From SZUA-76 sp945787585 (lineage in GTDB: Bacteria > Pseudomonadota > Gammaproteobacteria > SZUA-140), in NCBI GenBank assembly GCA_947258425.1, contig CAMYIG010000060.1, forward strand, positions 1 through 14,953: 14,953 nt of DNA, given 5' to 3'. This document shows, in pieces, positions 1 through 7,597 of this stretch. A program made the position numbers and the translations under genes. Each line of letters opens with the position of its first letter. Position 1 is the stretch's first letter. A model generated the notes under the pieces. The model was not told the origin of the DNA. It did no database searches and saw only the letters and a program-made list of their open reading frames with translations.

Positions 1-435
1 AGGGCGACAATCGGGATAGCCGGAGTAATCAACCGCATTGACGCCGATAAAGATATCCTGCGCGCCGAGCACCTCGGCCCAGCCAAGGGCGAGCGACAGA
101 AAGACGGTATTGCGTGCGGGCACATAGGTGACCGGAATCCCCTTTGCCAGCGGATCGGATTGATCGCCCTGCGGGACTGCTATATCGGGGTCTGTCAGCG
201 CGGAGCCGCCGATCGTGCCGAGGTCCAGACGGATGACTTTATGTGCCGCCACCGCCGCGTGTGCCGCAATCGAAGCCGCGGCGGTTAGCTCAAAGTTATG
301 GCGCTGGCCATAATCAAAACTCAGTGTGTGGCAGTCGTATCCGGCCGCCTGCGCCATCGCAAGTACGGTGGTTGAATCAAGCCCACCAGAGAACAGCACA
401 ACCGCTTTTGGTGGAGGGTGAGGTACATCAGACAT
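1..435 (-). CDS. queC: 7-cyano-7-deazaguanine synthase QueC (partial, C-terminus beyond left edge)
   Basis: QueC is a cytoplasmic ATP-dependent enzyme that turns 7-carboxy-7-deazaguanine plus ammonia into preQ0, the precursor of queuosine in tRNA. I translated the minus strand from ATG 435-433 (MSDVPHPPPKAVVLFSGGLD...) and it stays open for 145 codons to the window edge. The ATP-pyrophosphatase P-loop SGGLDS is at residues 16-21, followed by SFDYGQRH (39-46), a YVPARNT segment and a GVNAVDYSGYPDCRP segment near the edge; all are QueC hallmarks. Family members are about 220-235 residues, so roughly the last third, with the zinc-binding cysteines, is missing. It lies 21 bp after queE, whose product makes its substrate, so the two are probably co-transcribed. 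The ribosome binding site before the ATG is weak. Confidence 0.95.
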   Translation of the reverse strand, partial: MSDVPHPPPKAVVLFSGGLDSTTVLAMAQAAGYDCHTLSFDYGQRHNFELTAAASIAAHAAVAAHKVIRLDLGTIGGSALTDPDIAVPQGDQSDPLAKGIPVTYVPARNTVFLSLALGWAEVLGAQDIFIGVNAVDYSGYPDCRP

Positions 436-456
436 CTTAATTACGTAGCCTTTTCC

Positions 457-1140
457 CTATTTCCCAGGCACATCGCCCCACAGGAATTTATGCAGTTGAA
501 TCTGCATGCGCACAGACAGGTGATCTTCAAGAATCCATTCGGCCAACACCCGCCCTTCAAGGTCGTTATGCACCGCCTGAAAGAGCACTTCATATTGCGA
601 AGGAAGATCATATTCGATCAGTTTCGCTTTGGCCCAGTCGTAATCTTCACGCGAGCAGATAACAAACTTGATCTGATCACTATTCTGTAACCACTTAATA
701 TTTTCATAACGATTCTTCTGTTCTTCCCCAGAGCCGGGTGTCTTGAGATCCATCACTTTGACCACGCGTGGGTCTACCTTCGACACATCGAGTGCGCCAC
801 TGGTCTCTAGCGAGACCTGATAACCGAGATCACACAGACGGGATAAAAGTGGCAGCGCCCCTTTTTGTGCCAACGGCTCACCGCCAGTCAGCGTAATATA
901 GTGGCACTCATAGCTCACCACATTGAGCAGCACTTCGTCGAGGCTCTTCCATTCGCCACCTTCAAAGGCGTATTCACTATCGCAATAGCCACAGCGCAAC
1001 GGACAACCGGTGAGTCGAATAAAGACGGTAGGAATCCCCACAGTACGTGACTCGCCCTGCAGAGAGTGAAAAATTTCTGTCACTCTCAGACGCACGTCTG
1101 ATGCTACCCCACTGCTTTTATCTTGTACTTCCGTTGCCAT
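457..1140 (-). CDS. queE: 7-carboxy-7-deazaguanine synthase QueE (radical SAM)
   Basis: QueE is a radical S-adenosylmethionine enzyme that contracts the ring of 6-carboxytetrahydropterin to 7-carboxy-7-deazaguanine, the step before QueC. The 227-residue product has the N-terminal FHSLQGES segment (24-31), the iron-sulfur cluster motif C46-x3-C50-x2-C53, and a GGEP motif at 86-89 for SAM binding. Length agrees with the family. The ATG at 1140 is preceded by AGGAG about 12 bases upstream and AAGG very close to it. It follows cpoB after 83 bp and precedes queC by 21 bp. A queC/queE pair beside the tol-pal cluster is a common gammaproteobacterial neighbourhood. queD is not in the window. Confidence 0.96.
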   Translation of the reverse strand: MATEVQDKSSGVASDVRLRVTEIFHSLQGESRTVGIPTVFIRLTGCPLRCGYCDSEYAFEGGEWKSLDEVLLNVVSYECHYITLTGGEPLAQKGALPLLSRLCDLGYQVSLETSGALDVSKVDPRVVKVMDLKTPGSGEEQKNRYENIKWLQNSDQIKFVICSREDYDWAKAKLIEYDLPSQYEVLFQAVHNDLEGRVLAEWILEDHLSVRMQIQLHKFLWGDVPGK

Positions 1141-1177
1141 ACCTTGCGTGATGACTCCTGGTCGATTGCATTAGAAA

Positions 1178-1192
1178 CCCTGCGTGTCAGGG
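1178..1192 (-). terminator. weak hairpin between cpoB and queE
   Basis: A 5-bp perfect stem (CCCTG / CAGGG) with a 5-base loop lies 32 bases downstream of the cpoB stop on the minus strand and is followed by TTTCT. It is too short and its U-tract too poor for a confident intrinsic terminator; it could attenuate transcription from the Tol operon into queE. No other structure is evident in this 83-bp gap. Confidence 0.25.
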
Positions 1193-1223
1193 ATTGATCA
1201 GGGGTAATCAGAAATGTAACTGA

Positions 1224-2180
1224 CTAATGCCCTTCCAGTTTCATCCGATGCAGACGGTTGTCGGCCAACTGCGCTGCGGTCGTCTTCGGAAAGCGCGTTA
1301 CCAGACTGCCCAGCATCTGCGAGGCCGATTCCCACGCCTTTAATTCGTAATGGGTATAGCCTATTTTAAGCATCGCATCAGGCACTTTGGAGCTTTCCGG
1401 ATAACTGTTTAATACTTTCTGAAACTCTTCGATCGCCTCCGGATAACGGCGTGATACGTAGTGCGCCTCGCCAACCCAGTACTGGGCATTGCCCGAATAC
1501 TGACTGCCTTGAAAGCGCGTCAGAAAACTCTGAAAGGCGACAATCGCTTCATCGTAACGCCCTTCACGCAACACATTTAACGCCTGCTGATAGGCTGACT
1601 GCTCTTTTAATGGATCAGTTTCGACTGATGGTGCAGAGGCAGCAAGTGCGAGGCCACTGCCACCACCCACGGCAGGTAAAGCAGAGGGAGCAGGTACAGC
1701 CGGTGCTGCCACTGGCGGCGCCACCATCGCTGAAGGTGCAGCATGCTGACCTGTCGATTGAGGTGCCATACTTGCCAGCGGTGCGCCACTGCCCGCCTTT
1801 TCTAACGGCAAGATACGGCGATCAATATCAAGATAGAGTTCACGCTGACGCTGTTTTATGCCATCGAACTCATGGCGCTGCAGTTCCAGCTCACCGCGTA
1901 TCGTCTGGACTTCAGACTGCAACTCATCAAGCCGTGTCAGCATCTCAATCAACGCCTGATTATCTACCAGCCGCTCCAGTCGAGCCAAACGCTGCTCGAG
2001 TGGCAATTGACGCTGAGAAAATGCAGGAGCTGGCGGGGGCGGAGGTGCCGTATTCATCGCCGATGATTCATGAATCGGTGGTAAGCCGTCCTGCGCCATC
2101 GCCACAGAATGCGAACCAAACACCCCCACCATCGTTGCCAATACGGCAATCCCTAACCGCTTGCTCCGCACTGCGTTCAA
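1224..2180 (-). CDS. cpoB: Cell division coordinator CpoB (YbgF), Tol-Pal associated periplasmic TPR protein
   Basis: CpoB is a periplasmic protein that in E. coli links TolA and the peptidoglycan synthase PBP1B, coordinating outer membrane constriction with cell wall synthesis. The 318-residue product has a signal peptide (hydrophobic 10-29, cleavage likely after AMA29), a proline run at 46-50, a coiled-coil trimerisation segment at about 60-125, an Ala/Pro-rich linker at about 132-190, and a C-terminal TPR region (about 196-315) with the AYQQALNVLREGRYDEAIVA type of repeat seen three times. The start codon is TTG (2180-2178): TAAGGA lies about 9 bases before it and there is no nearby ATG, so TTG is the best start. 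The gene begins 12 bp after the pal stop, in the usual last place of the Tol operon. Confidence 0.94.
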   Translation of the reverse strand: MNAVRSKRLGIAVLATMVGVFGSHSVAMAQDGLPPIHESSAMNTAPPPPPAPAFSQRQLPLEQRLARLERLVDNQALIEMLTRLDELQSEVQTIRGELELQRHEFDGIKQRQRELYLDIDRRILPLEKAGSGAPLASMAPQSTGQHAAPSAMVAPPVAAPAVPAPSALPAVGGGSGLALAASAPSVETDPLKEQSAYQQALNVLREGRYDEAIVAFQSFLTRFQGSQYSGNAQYWVGEAHYVSRRYPEAIEEFQKVLNSYPESSKVPDAMLKIGYTHYELKAWESASQMLGSLVTRFPKTTAAQLADNRLHRMKLEGH

Positions 2181-2192
2181 TGTCGCTTATCC

Positions 2193-2807
2193 TTAACGCT
2201 GCTTAAGATAGATAATTTCAACGCGACGATTCAATGACCATGCAGCATCATCATGGCCTATCGCGATAGGACGCTCTTCGCCAAAGCTTACAACTTCAAG
2301 CTGGTTACGTGAAGCACCCTGCAAACCAAGATGACGCGCGACTGAGTTACCACGACGTTCACCCAGACCGATGTTGTATTCACGTGAACCGCGTTCATCA
2401 GCATGGCCTTCCAGCTTGACCATTGCACCGGGGTTATTCGCAAGATAGGTCGCATGCGCGGTAATCACATCATTAAACTCAGGCTTCACTTTACTGCGAT
2501 CAAAATCAAAATAGATCACACGCACGTTCAATAAATTTGAAGGGTCAGTATCGTCTAGTGAGAAGGCCTCAACACTGATATTACTATCATCGCTTAGCCC
2601 CATGGTCTCAGCCATACCGCCATCATCCATGCCCATACCATCATCCATGCCACTGCCGCTGTTGTCGCCGTCACCAAACATGGAACTCTCTGCACCGCTA
2701 TCCGCGCCACCTTGGCTATCGTCAGAACTCCCTGTTGGCGCGCTGGCACAACCGACCAGAAACATAACAGGGACCATCAGGATCAGCGCCTTTTTGAGAA
2801 TATTCAT
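2193..2807 (-). CDS. pal: Peptidoglycan-associated lipoprotein Pal
   Basis: Pal is an outer-membrane lipoprotein that binds peptidoglycan and is captured by TolB and TolA during constriction. I place the start at ATG 2807-2805 (204 residues), not at the TTG one codon earlier, because TAGGAG lies 6 bases before the ATG. A lipoprotein signal ends in lipobox LVGC with Cys20 as the lipid site; residue 21 is Ala, not Asp, consistent with outer-membrane sorting. Residues 26-70 form an unusually long Gly/Ser/Asp/Met linker. The OmpA-like domain follows (about 96-204) with VIYFDFD (97-103) and the peptidoglycan-binding LEGHADERG (132-140), ending in NRRVEIIY. Located between tolB (42 bp upstream) and cpoB (12 bp downstream). 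Confidence 0.97.
   Translation of the reverse strand: MNILKKALILMVPVMFLVGCASAPTGSSDDSQGGADSGAESSMFGDGDNSGSGMDDGMGMDDGGMAETMGLSDDSNISVEAFSLDDTDPSNLLNVRVIYFDFDRSKVKPEFNDVITAHATYLANNPGAMVKLEGHADERGSREYNIGLGERRGNSVARHLGLQGASRNQLEVVSFGEERPIAIGHDDAAWSLNRRVEIIYLKQR
2620..2651 (-). repeat. 14-bp direct repeat with 18-bp period inside the pal linker
   Basis: The plus-strand word CCATCATCCATGCC occurs at 2620-2633 and again at 2638-2651, exactly 18 bp (six codons) apart. It encodes the repeated GMDDG units of the Pal linker (residues about 53-64). An in-frame tandem repeat like this can gain or lose units by slippage without breaking the gene. Confidence 0.85.
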
Positions 2808-2849
2808 CAATCACTCCTAAAATTTATTAAATTACGTACTTCTACTCAA

Positions 2850-4154
2850 TCACCGGTGATATGGAGACCAGACAGGCTCTCGGGCCTCACCCTCTTGTAA
2901 TACCAGTCGCTGACGCACCCGTCCATCCACGGATACAGCAGACAACACCCCTCTGTTCTGATGCTCAGTCGCATAAATGATCATGCTACCATTCGGCGCA
3001 AAACTTGGCGATTCATCCAGCACTGAATCGGTCAGCACCTGCATCGCGCCGGTTTGTAAATCCAACACCGCAATCCGGTATCGGTTACCGCTACCATGCA
3101 CCATTCCCACCAGCTGTCCATCCGGTGAGAGCGTCGCGCGCGCATTATACTCACCTTCAAACGTCAAACGTTTAATCTGTCGACCTCTTAGCGTCACCTG
3201 ATAAAGCTGAGGCTTACCGCCTCTATCGGAGGTAAATACTATCGCATCTCCTCTCGGAGTCCAAACAGGTTCTGTATCAATTGCATAACTGGTGGTTAAA
3301 CGGGTCAACTTTTTACTCAAAAGGTTCATGACATAAATATCTGGGCTACCCCCCTTGGAGAGCACCAGTGCGAGCTGGGTACCGTCCGGTGACCACGAAG
3401 GCGCACCATTAATCCCTTTAAACGAAGATATTTTTTCACGCTGGCCGGAGCGGACATGCTGGGTATAGATCGCCGGCCGACCGTTTTCAAAGGTAACATA
3501 CGCCAATTTTTTACCATCTGGCGACCACGACGGCGACATTAATGGGTGACGTGAATTTAAAATCGCCTGCGGTCCAAAGCCATCGGCATCGGCCACCTGT
3601 AGCGAGTAACGAATTTTGCCGCCAGCATCCTGCTCCTGCGTAACATACGCAATCTGTGTATCGAAGGCACCGCGTTCTCCCAATAGAGCCTCATAAATAA
3701 TATCACTCACCTGATGCGCTATTTTGCGCAGATCAGTGTTACCGCCTCGCACCAGAAAAGTTTGCCCGGTAATCTGCTTGTTGCGAAACACATCAAAAAG
3801 GATAAATTGCACCTGATATCGATTATTCTGCAGCGCGCGCACACTGCCCACCACGAGGCTCTCAACCCCCAGACTGCTCCAGTTCTTAAAATTCACCTTT
3901 GATGGATCACGTGGTTTCGCCAGCATGTCACGCTCCGGCAAGGGAGAAAAGCGGCCACTGCGATGAAGGTCAGCCGTAATGATGGCGCCGATATCCAACG
4001 GCGCCTCCAACATCGACCCTTCCCAGCTAAAAGGCACCACCGCAATCGGCATCGCCCCTTTCACCCCCTGGGTGATCTCAATCGTCAACGCGGCCTGAGC
4101 TTGATTTCCCAGGCAGAGCATCAACAGCAATAAGCTACGTAAAATAACTTTCAA
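2850..4154 (-). CDS. tolB: Tol-Pal system beta-propeller protein TolB
   Basis: TolB is a soluble periplasmic protein that binds Pal and TolA and cycles between them. The 434-residue product has a Sec signal peptide (hydrophobic 5-17, cleavage likely after QAQA), an N-terminal alpha/beta domain to about residue 160, and then a six-bladed beta-propeller recognised by repeated WSPDG-type turns (SWSPDGKKLAYV, SWSPDGTQLALV, WTPRGDAIVFTSDRGG, LSPDGQLVG, FAPNGSMIIYAT). The start is TTG (4154-4152), 3 bp after the tolA stop. GAGG lies 8 bases before it, inside the end of tolA, and no ATG is nearby, which suggests translational coupling to tolA. Length matches the family (about 430). Confidence 0.96.
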   Translation of the reverse strand: MKVILRSLLLLMLCLGNQAQAALTIEITQGVKGAMPIAVVPFSWEGSMLEAPLDIGAIITADLHRSGRFSPLPERDMLAKPRDPSKVNFKNWSSLGVESLVVGSVRALQNNRYQVQFILFDVFRNKQITGQTFLVRGGNTDLRKIAHQVSDIIYEALLGERGAFDTQIAYVTQEQDAGGKIRYSLQVADADGFGPQAILNSRHPLMSPSWSPDGKKLAYVTFENGRPAIYTQHVRSGQREKISSFKGINGAPSWSPDGTQLALVLSKGGSPDIYVMNLLSKKLTRLTTSYAIDTEPVWTPRGDAIVFTSDRGGKPQLYQVTLRGRQIKRLTFEGEYNARATLSPDGQLVGMVHGSGNRYRIAVLDLQTGAMQVLTDSVLDESPSFAPNGSMIIYATEHQNRGVLSAVSVDGRVRQRLVLQEGEAREPVWSPYHR

Positions 4155-4157
4155 TAT

Positions 4158-5141
4158 CTAATCCTCGGGCTTAAAATTAAATTCCAGATCACGAAAACGG
4201 TCGAATAGCGCCCGATCGGCGGGTAACGGCAACGGCGAGGCCTTCAACACGGCCGTCTCCACCGAGCGGTCAAATACCGCATTGCCACTACTCTTAATAA
4301 TACGTGCACTGAGCACATCGCCTCCGGGGATTATACGGACCTTCACGGTGCAGGCCAGCCCCTTCTCCGACCCGGTGGGACGCAACCAGTTACGAATCAC
4401 CTTCTGACGAATGATTTCGAGATGTTGATCAACAATCGATTGATACTCGCGTTCACGTGCGGCATCCAGAAGACGCTGCTCTTCGGCCAACTGCTCCTGT
4501 CGGATGCGCGTCTCTTCCTGACGGATACGTTCTAGTTCCTGCTGTTTTTTACGTGCTTCAGCCTGACGAATACGCTCCTCTACCTCACGTGCCTGCTTCT
4601 CTTTCAGCGCGGCCTCTTCCGCCTTGAGCTTTTCCAGCTGAGCCTGCTTCTGTTCCTTGATGCGCTTCTCTTCGGCGATCCGCTTCTTCTTCACATCAAG
4701 TTGTTTCTTTTCTTCAACCTTGCGCTGCTGTTCAGCCGTTTTGCGTTTATCTTCTTCGCTCTTACGCTTCTTTTCTTCGGCCTTCAGTTTACGTCGTTCC
4801 GCCTCACGTTGCTTTTTCAGATCCGCCAGTCGCTGCTCTTCTTTCTGGCTCGCCTTTTTGGCATCATCGAGCTTTTTCTGTTCCGCTTCCGCCTGCTGTT
4901 TCTTTTTTTCATCGGCGAGACGCAGTTTTTCGATCTCTGCGTTAATTTTAGTCTCGTCTATCATGGTAGCCTGGATCACATGCGGCACCGGTTTAGGTTT
5001 GGTTTGCCACTCAAGACTCAGCACGATCACCGCGACAAAGGTCACATGCACTAAAATGGAATAGAGCATAAAACGCGGTGAGTCCACCACCCGCTTGAAG
5101 AGTGAGTCATCCACGACCACCAGATTCTTTTTGGCGTTCAT
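4158..5141 (-). CDS. tolA: Tol-Pal system inner-membrane protein TolA
   Basis: TolA spans the periplasm and transmits proton-motive-force energy from TolQR to TolB/Pal. The 327-residue product shows the three classical domains: a cytoplasmic N-terminus with one membrane helix at about 24-44 (Ser28 and His32 keep the Ser-x3-His spacing used to contact TolQR), a very long Lys/Glu/Arg/Gln-rich helical domain at about 60-235, and a globular C-terminal domain at about 236-327 with the RNWLRPTG segment, a CTVKVRIIPGG strand and AVLKASPLPLP. The ATG at 5141 has only a poor ribosome binding site; the tolR stop lies 30 bp upstream. Long open frames on the opposite strand across the helical domain are compositional shadows. 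Confidence 0.95.
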   Translation of the reverse strand: MNAKKNLVVVDDSLFKRVVDSPRFMLYSILVHVTFVAVIVLSLEWQTKPKPVPHVIQATMIDETKINAEIEKLRLADEKKKQQAEAEQKKLDDAKKASQKEEQRLADLKKQREAERRKLKAEEKKRKSEEDKRKTAEQQRKVEEKKQLDVKKKRIAEEKRIKEQKQAQLEKLKAEEAALKEKQAREVEERIRQAEARKKQQELERIRQEETRIRQEQLAEEQRLLDAAREREYQSIVDQHLEIIRQKVIRNWLRPTGSEKGLACTVKVRIIPGGDVLSARIIKSSGNAVFDRSVETAVLKASPLPLPADRALFDRFRDLEFNFKPED

Positions 5142-5171
5142 GCAGCGCTGCCCATCAGTCGAACAGCGGCA

Positions 5172-5600
5172 CTATTCATCCAGCGCCTCAGTCACCAGCC
5201 CGACACTCGGCGCACCCGCCTTCTGCAGCAACGCCATCGCTGTGACCACTGCACCATAATTGACTGCAGCATCGCCGCGCACCAGCACCGGTGTGCCCGG
5301 TTTATATTTCAGCACCGCGGCCACGCGCTGCACCAGCAGGTCATGATCGATCCCCTGCTTAGGATCTTCACCCACATTGAGATAATAGAAGCCATCGGCA
5401 TCCACCGAGACGATCAACGGCTCAGTCTCGCTCTGCTGCACCGGCTCGGCACTCGCCTGCGGCAGGTCGACTTTGACCCCCTGCGTCATCAGCGGTGCGG
5501 TCACCATAAAGATGATCAATAGCACCAGCATCACGTCGATATAGGGCACGACGTTGATCTCGGACATCGGCCGTTTACGGACCCGCCTGGTATTAGCCAT
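5172..5600 (-). CDS. tolR: Tol-Pal system proton-channel subunit TolR (ExbD family)
   Basis: TolR is an inner-membrane protein with one N-terminal helix and a periplasmic domain; with TolQ it converts the proton gradient into movement of TolA. The 142-residue product begins with a basic segment, then SEINVVPYIDVMLVLLIIFMV (helix about 18-37) with the essential membrane aspartate at D22, and TAPLMTQGVKVDLPQA just after the helix, as in the ExbD/TolR family. The ATG at 5600 is preceded by GAGG four bases upstream. It lies 46 bp after tolQ and 30 bp before tolA. Confidence 0.96.
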   Translation of the reverse strand: MANTRRVRKRPMSEINVVPYIDVMLVLLIIFMVTAPLMTQGVKVDLPQASAEPVQQSETEPLIVSVDADGFYYLNVGEDPKQGIDHDLLVQRVAAVLKYKPGTPVLVRGDAAVNYGAVVTAMALLQKAGAPSVGLVTEALDE

Positions 5601-5646
5601 ATGCCCTCAGCGTCGTCAATCGTGTTTCATACATACAGGTCACGCC

Positions 5647-6321
5647 CTAGCTATGCGCCTGACGATGCAGAATCGACGAAAATTCTTCGAGAAAGTTGTC
5701 GTAGCGACTAACCAGACGATCAACATCACTAACATAACGGTTATAGGCCACCACCGCCGGGATCGCGGCAAATAGCCCCATTGCGGTCGCGATCAGCGCC
5801 TCTGCGATGCCGGGCGCAACCATCGCGAGGGTCGCCTGATTGGCGTTACCGAGTGCACGGAAGGAGTTCATAATCCCCCATACAGTACCAAACAGGCCAA
5901 CATAGGGGCTGGTCGAGCCAACAGTGGCCAAAAATGGCAGGTGACTCTCCAGTTGATCGATTTCACGATTCATCACCACTCGCATCGCCCGCTGGGTACC
6001 TTCTAATACTTCACGCGGTTCAATCTCTTCCTGCTGATGGAGGCGTACAAAGGTACGAAAACCGGCCTCAAAGATCACTGCGGCCCCTTTCATCTCATCT
6101 GGTTTTGCGGTCACCTGCTTATGCAGTTCATCCATGCTGATACCGGACCAGAAACGCGACTCGAACGCATCCACTGCCTGCTTGGCACGTTTGATCTCAT
6201 TGCGCTTGCGGAAGATCAATGCCCATGATGCGAGCGAAATCAACAGCAGCAGCAGCATCACCATCTGTACGAGAAAACTCGCGCCGGTAATCAGGTGTAC
6301 CAACGACATATCTGCAGTCAC
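5647..6321 (-). CDS. tolQ: Tol-Pal system proton-channel subunit TolQ (ExbB family)
   Basis: TolQ is the multi-helix partner of TolR in the inner-membrane motor of the Tol-Pal system. The 224-residue product has three predicted membrane helices (about 16-36, 128-150 and 168-193), with the conserved ExbB/TolQ core TVGSTSPYVGLFGTVWGIM (133-151) and PGIAEALIATAMGLFAAIPA (170-189). I prefer the GTG start at 6321-6319: GGAG lies 7 bases before it, and the MTADMSL start aligns with the usual short TolQ N-terminus. The ATG at 6309 is the alternative but has no ribosome binding site at normal distance. It is the first gene of the Tol block; ybgC is not present between it and ruvB. Confidence 0.96.
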   Translation of the reverse strand: MTADMSLVHLITGASFLVQMVMLLLLLISLASWALIFRKRNEIKRAKQAVDAFESRFWSGISMDELHKQVTAKPDEMKGAAVIFEAGFRTFVRLHQQEEIEPREVLEGTQRAMRVVMNREIDQLESHLPFLATVGSTSPYVGLFGTVWGIMNSFRALGNANQATLAMVAPGIAEALIATAMGLFAAIPAVVAYNRYVSDVDRLVSRYDNFLEEFSSILHRQAHS

Positions 6322-6531
6322 AAGGGGTCTCCATCAATAGATATTCTGGAAAAACAGGAGGGAAGCGGAATCTTCACGCTCAGAAAAACGAGCGCGCTAC
6401 TATGCAAATCATCTGTTTTAAGCAGCACAGTTCTGTGAAACATATGGGGCTGTATCATACCCCGATATTTTCAGAAAGACGAGAACGATGTAGCGCAAAG
6501 AGTGTGACAAAGATCGCAATGGTCATATTCA
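6322..6531 (-). promoter_or_regulatory. ruvB-tolQ intergenic region, probable site of a Tol operon promoter
   Basis: These 210 bases separate ruvB from tolQ. On the minus strand a TATGAT hexamer (6459-6454) could be a -10 element, but no good -35 is found 16-18 bases upstream, so the promoter call is weak. A short perfect inverted repeat CACAG-TT-CTGTG lies just downstream of it at 6426-6437. A 23-codon open frame (6526-6455) lacks a ribosome binding site and is probably not a gene. I see no remains of ybgC. The GGAG at the tolQ end is the tolQ ribosome binding site. Confidence 0.35.
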
Positions 6532-7581
6532 CTACTGCCCGTCAAATACTTCTAGCACCTGTGTATTCTCTTCGCGTGCCGGCGGTGTCAAACCAAAGTG
6601 TTGATAGGCGTGGCGCGTTGCCAGCCGCCCACGGGTGGTGCGCATAATAAACCCCTGCTGAATCAGAAATGGCTCCAGTACATCTTCAATGGTGCCGCGC
6701 TCTTCGCCGATCGCAGCGGCAAGGCTATCGACCCCCACGGGGCCGCCATCGAATTTCTCGATGATCGCCATCAACAGGCGACGATCCATCACATCAAAAC
6801 CGCACGGATCGACATTGAGCATCGTCAACGCAAGGTCGGCGACCTCCGCGGTGACGCGCCCGTCGGCCTTGACTTCGGCATAGTCGCGCACCCGACGCAG
6901 CAGTCGATTGGCGATACGCGGGGTACCGCGCGAACGGCGTGCGATTTCCCGCGCACCTTCCGGGGCCATCTCCATGCCGATAATCTGCGCGGAGCGGGTC
7001 ACGATTGAGCAGAGATCTTCGATGTTGTAAAACTCGAGCCGCTGCACGATACCGAAGCGGTCACGCAGCGGCGCAGTCAACAGACCCGCGCGAGTAGTGG
7101 CGCCGACCAGTGTGAATGGCGGCAGGTCGAGTTTGATCGAGCGCGCCGCCGGCCCTTCACCAATCATAATATCAAGCTGGTAGTCTTCCAGCGCGGGGTA
7201 GAGCACCTCTTCGACCACCGGACTGAGGCGATGAATCTCATCGATAAAAAGGACGTCACGCGGCTCGAGGTTCGTCAGCAGGGCGGCAAGATCACCGGGG
7301 CGCTCGAGCACCGGCCCGGAAGTGTGGCGCAGATTGACGCCAACCTCGTTGGCGATAATATTGGCAAGAGTGGTCTTGCCCAGTCCCGGCGGGCCAAAGA
7401 TCAACGTGTGATCGAGTGCCTCGTTCCGCCCTCGCGCCGCTTCGATAAAGATCTCCATCTGCTCACGCACCGCCGGCTGGCCCACATAGTCAGCCAGCTT
7501 AGTGGGGCGAATAGCACGATCGATCGCCTCTTCATTAACGCCTTGCGCACTGCCACTGATCATGCGGTCGGTTTCAATCAT
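6532..7581 (-). CDS. ruvB: Holliday junction branch migration helicase RuvB
   Basis: RuvB is the hexameric AAA+ motor that drives branch migration of Holliday junctions together with RuvA. The 349-residue product has Walker A GPPGLGKT at 63-70, Walker B FIDEIH at 112-117, the GATTRAG sensor segment (160-166), the PLRDRFG arginine-finger segment (171-177) and the C-terminal winged-helix region ending near TRRGRLAT. Length matches the family. The ATG at 7581 is 16 bp after the ruvA stop; a GAAGGG lies 12 bases before it, a slightly long spacing, so the in-frame ATG seven codons in (7563) remains possible. Confidence 0.98.
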   Translation of the reverse strand: MIETDRMISGSAQGVNEEAIDRAIRPTKLADYVGQPAVREQMEIFIEAARGRNEALDHTLIFGPPGLGKTTLANIIANEVGVNLRHTSGPVLERPGDLAALLTNLEPRDVLFIDEIHRLSPVVEEVLYPALEDYQLDIMIGEGPAARSIKLDLPPFTLVGATTRAGLLTAPLRDRFGIVQRLEFYNIEDLCSIVTRSAQIIGMEMAPEGAREIARRSRGTPRIANRLLRRVRDYAEVKADGRVTAEVADLALTMLNVDPCGFDVMDRRLLMAIIEKFDGGPVGVDSLAAAIGEERGTIEDVLEPFLIQQGFIMRTTRGRLATRHAYQHFGLTPPAREENTQVLEVFDGQ

Positions 7582-7597
7582 CGTCGCGCTACACCCT

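Noticed and set aside
1451..2206. 251-codon open frame on the plus strand opposite cpoB
   Set aside because: It is a shadow of cpoB, whose signal peptide, coiled coil and TPR repeats are clear on the other strand; the plus-strand product has no family features.
4657..5064. Two long overlapping plus-strand frames opposite tolA, rich in Phe, Ser and Leu
   Set aside because: They are the complement of the Lys/Glu/Arg-rich helical domain of TolA; the apparent membrane-like composition is produced by reversed AAG/GAA codons.
6455..6526. 23-codon hydrophobic frame on the minus strand in the ruvB-tolQ gap
   Set aside because: It has no ribosome binding site and covers the only -10-like hexamer in the gap.
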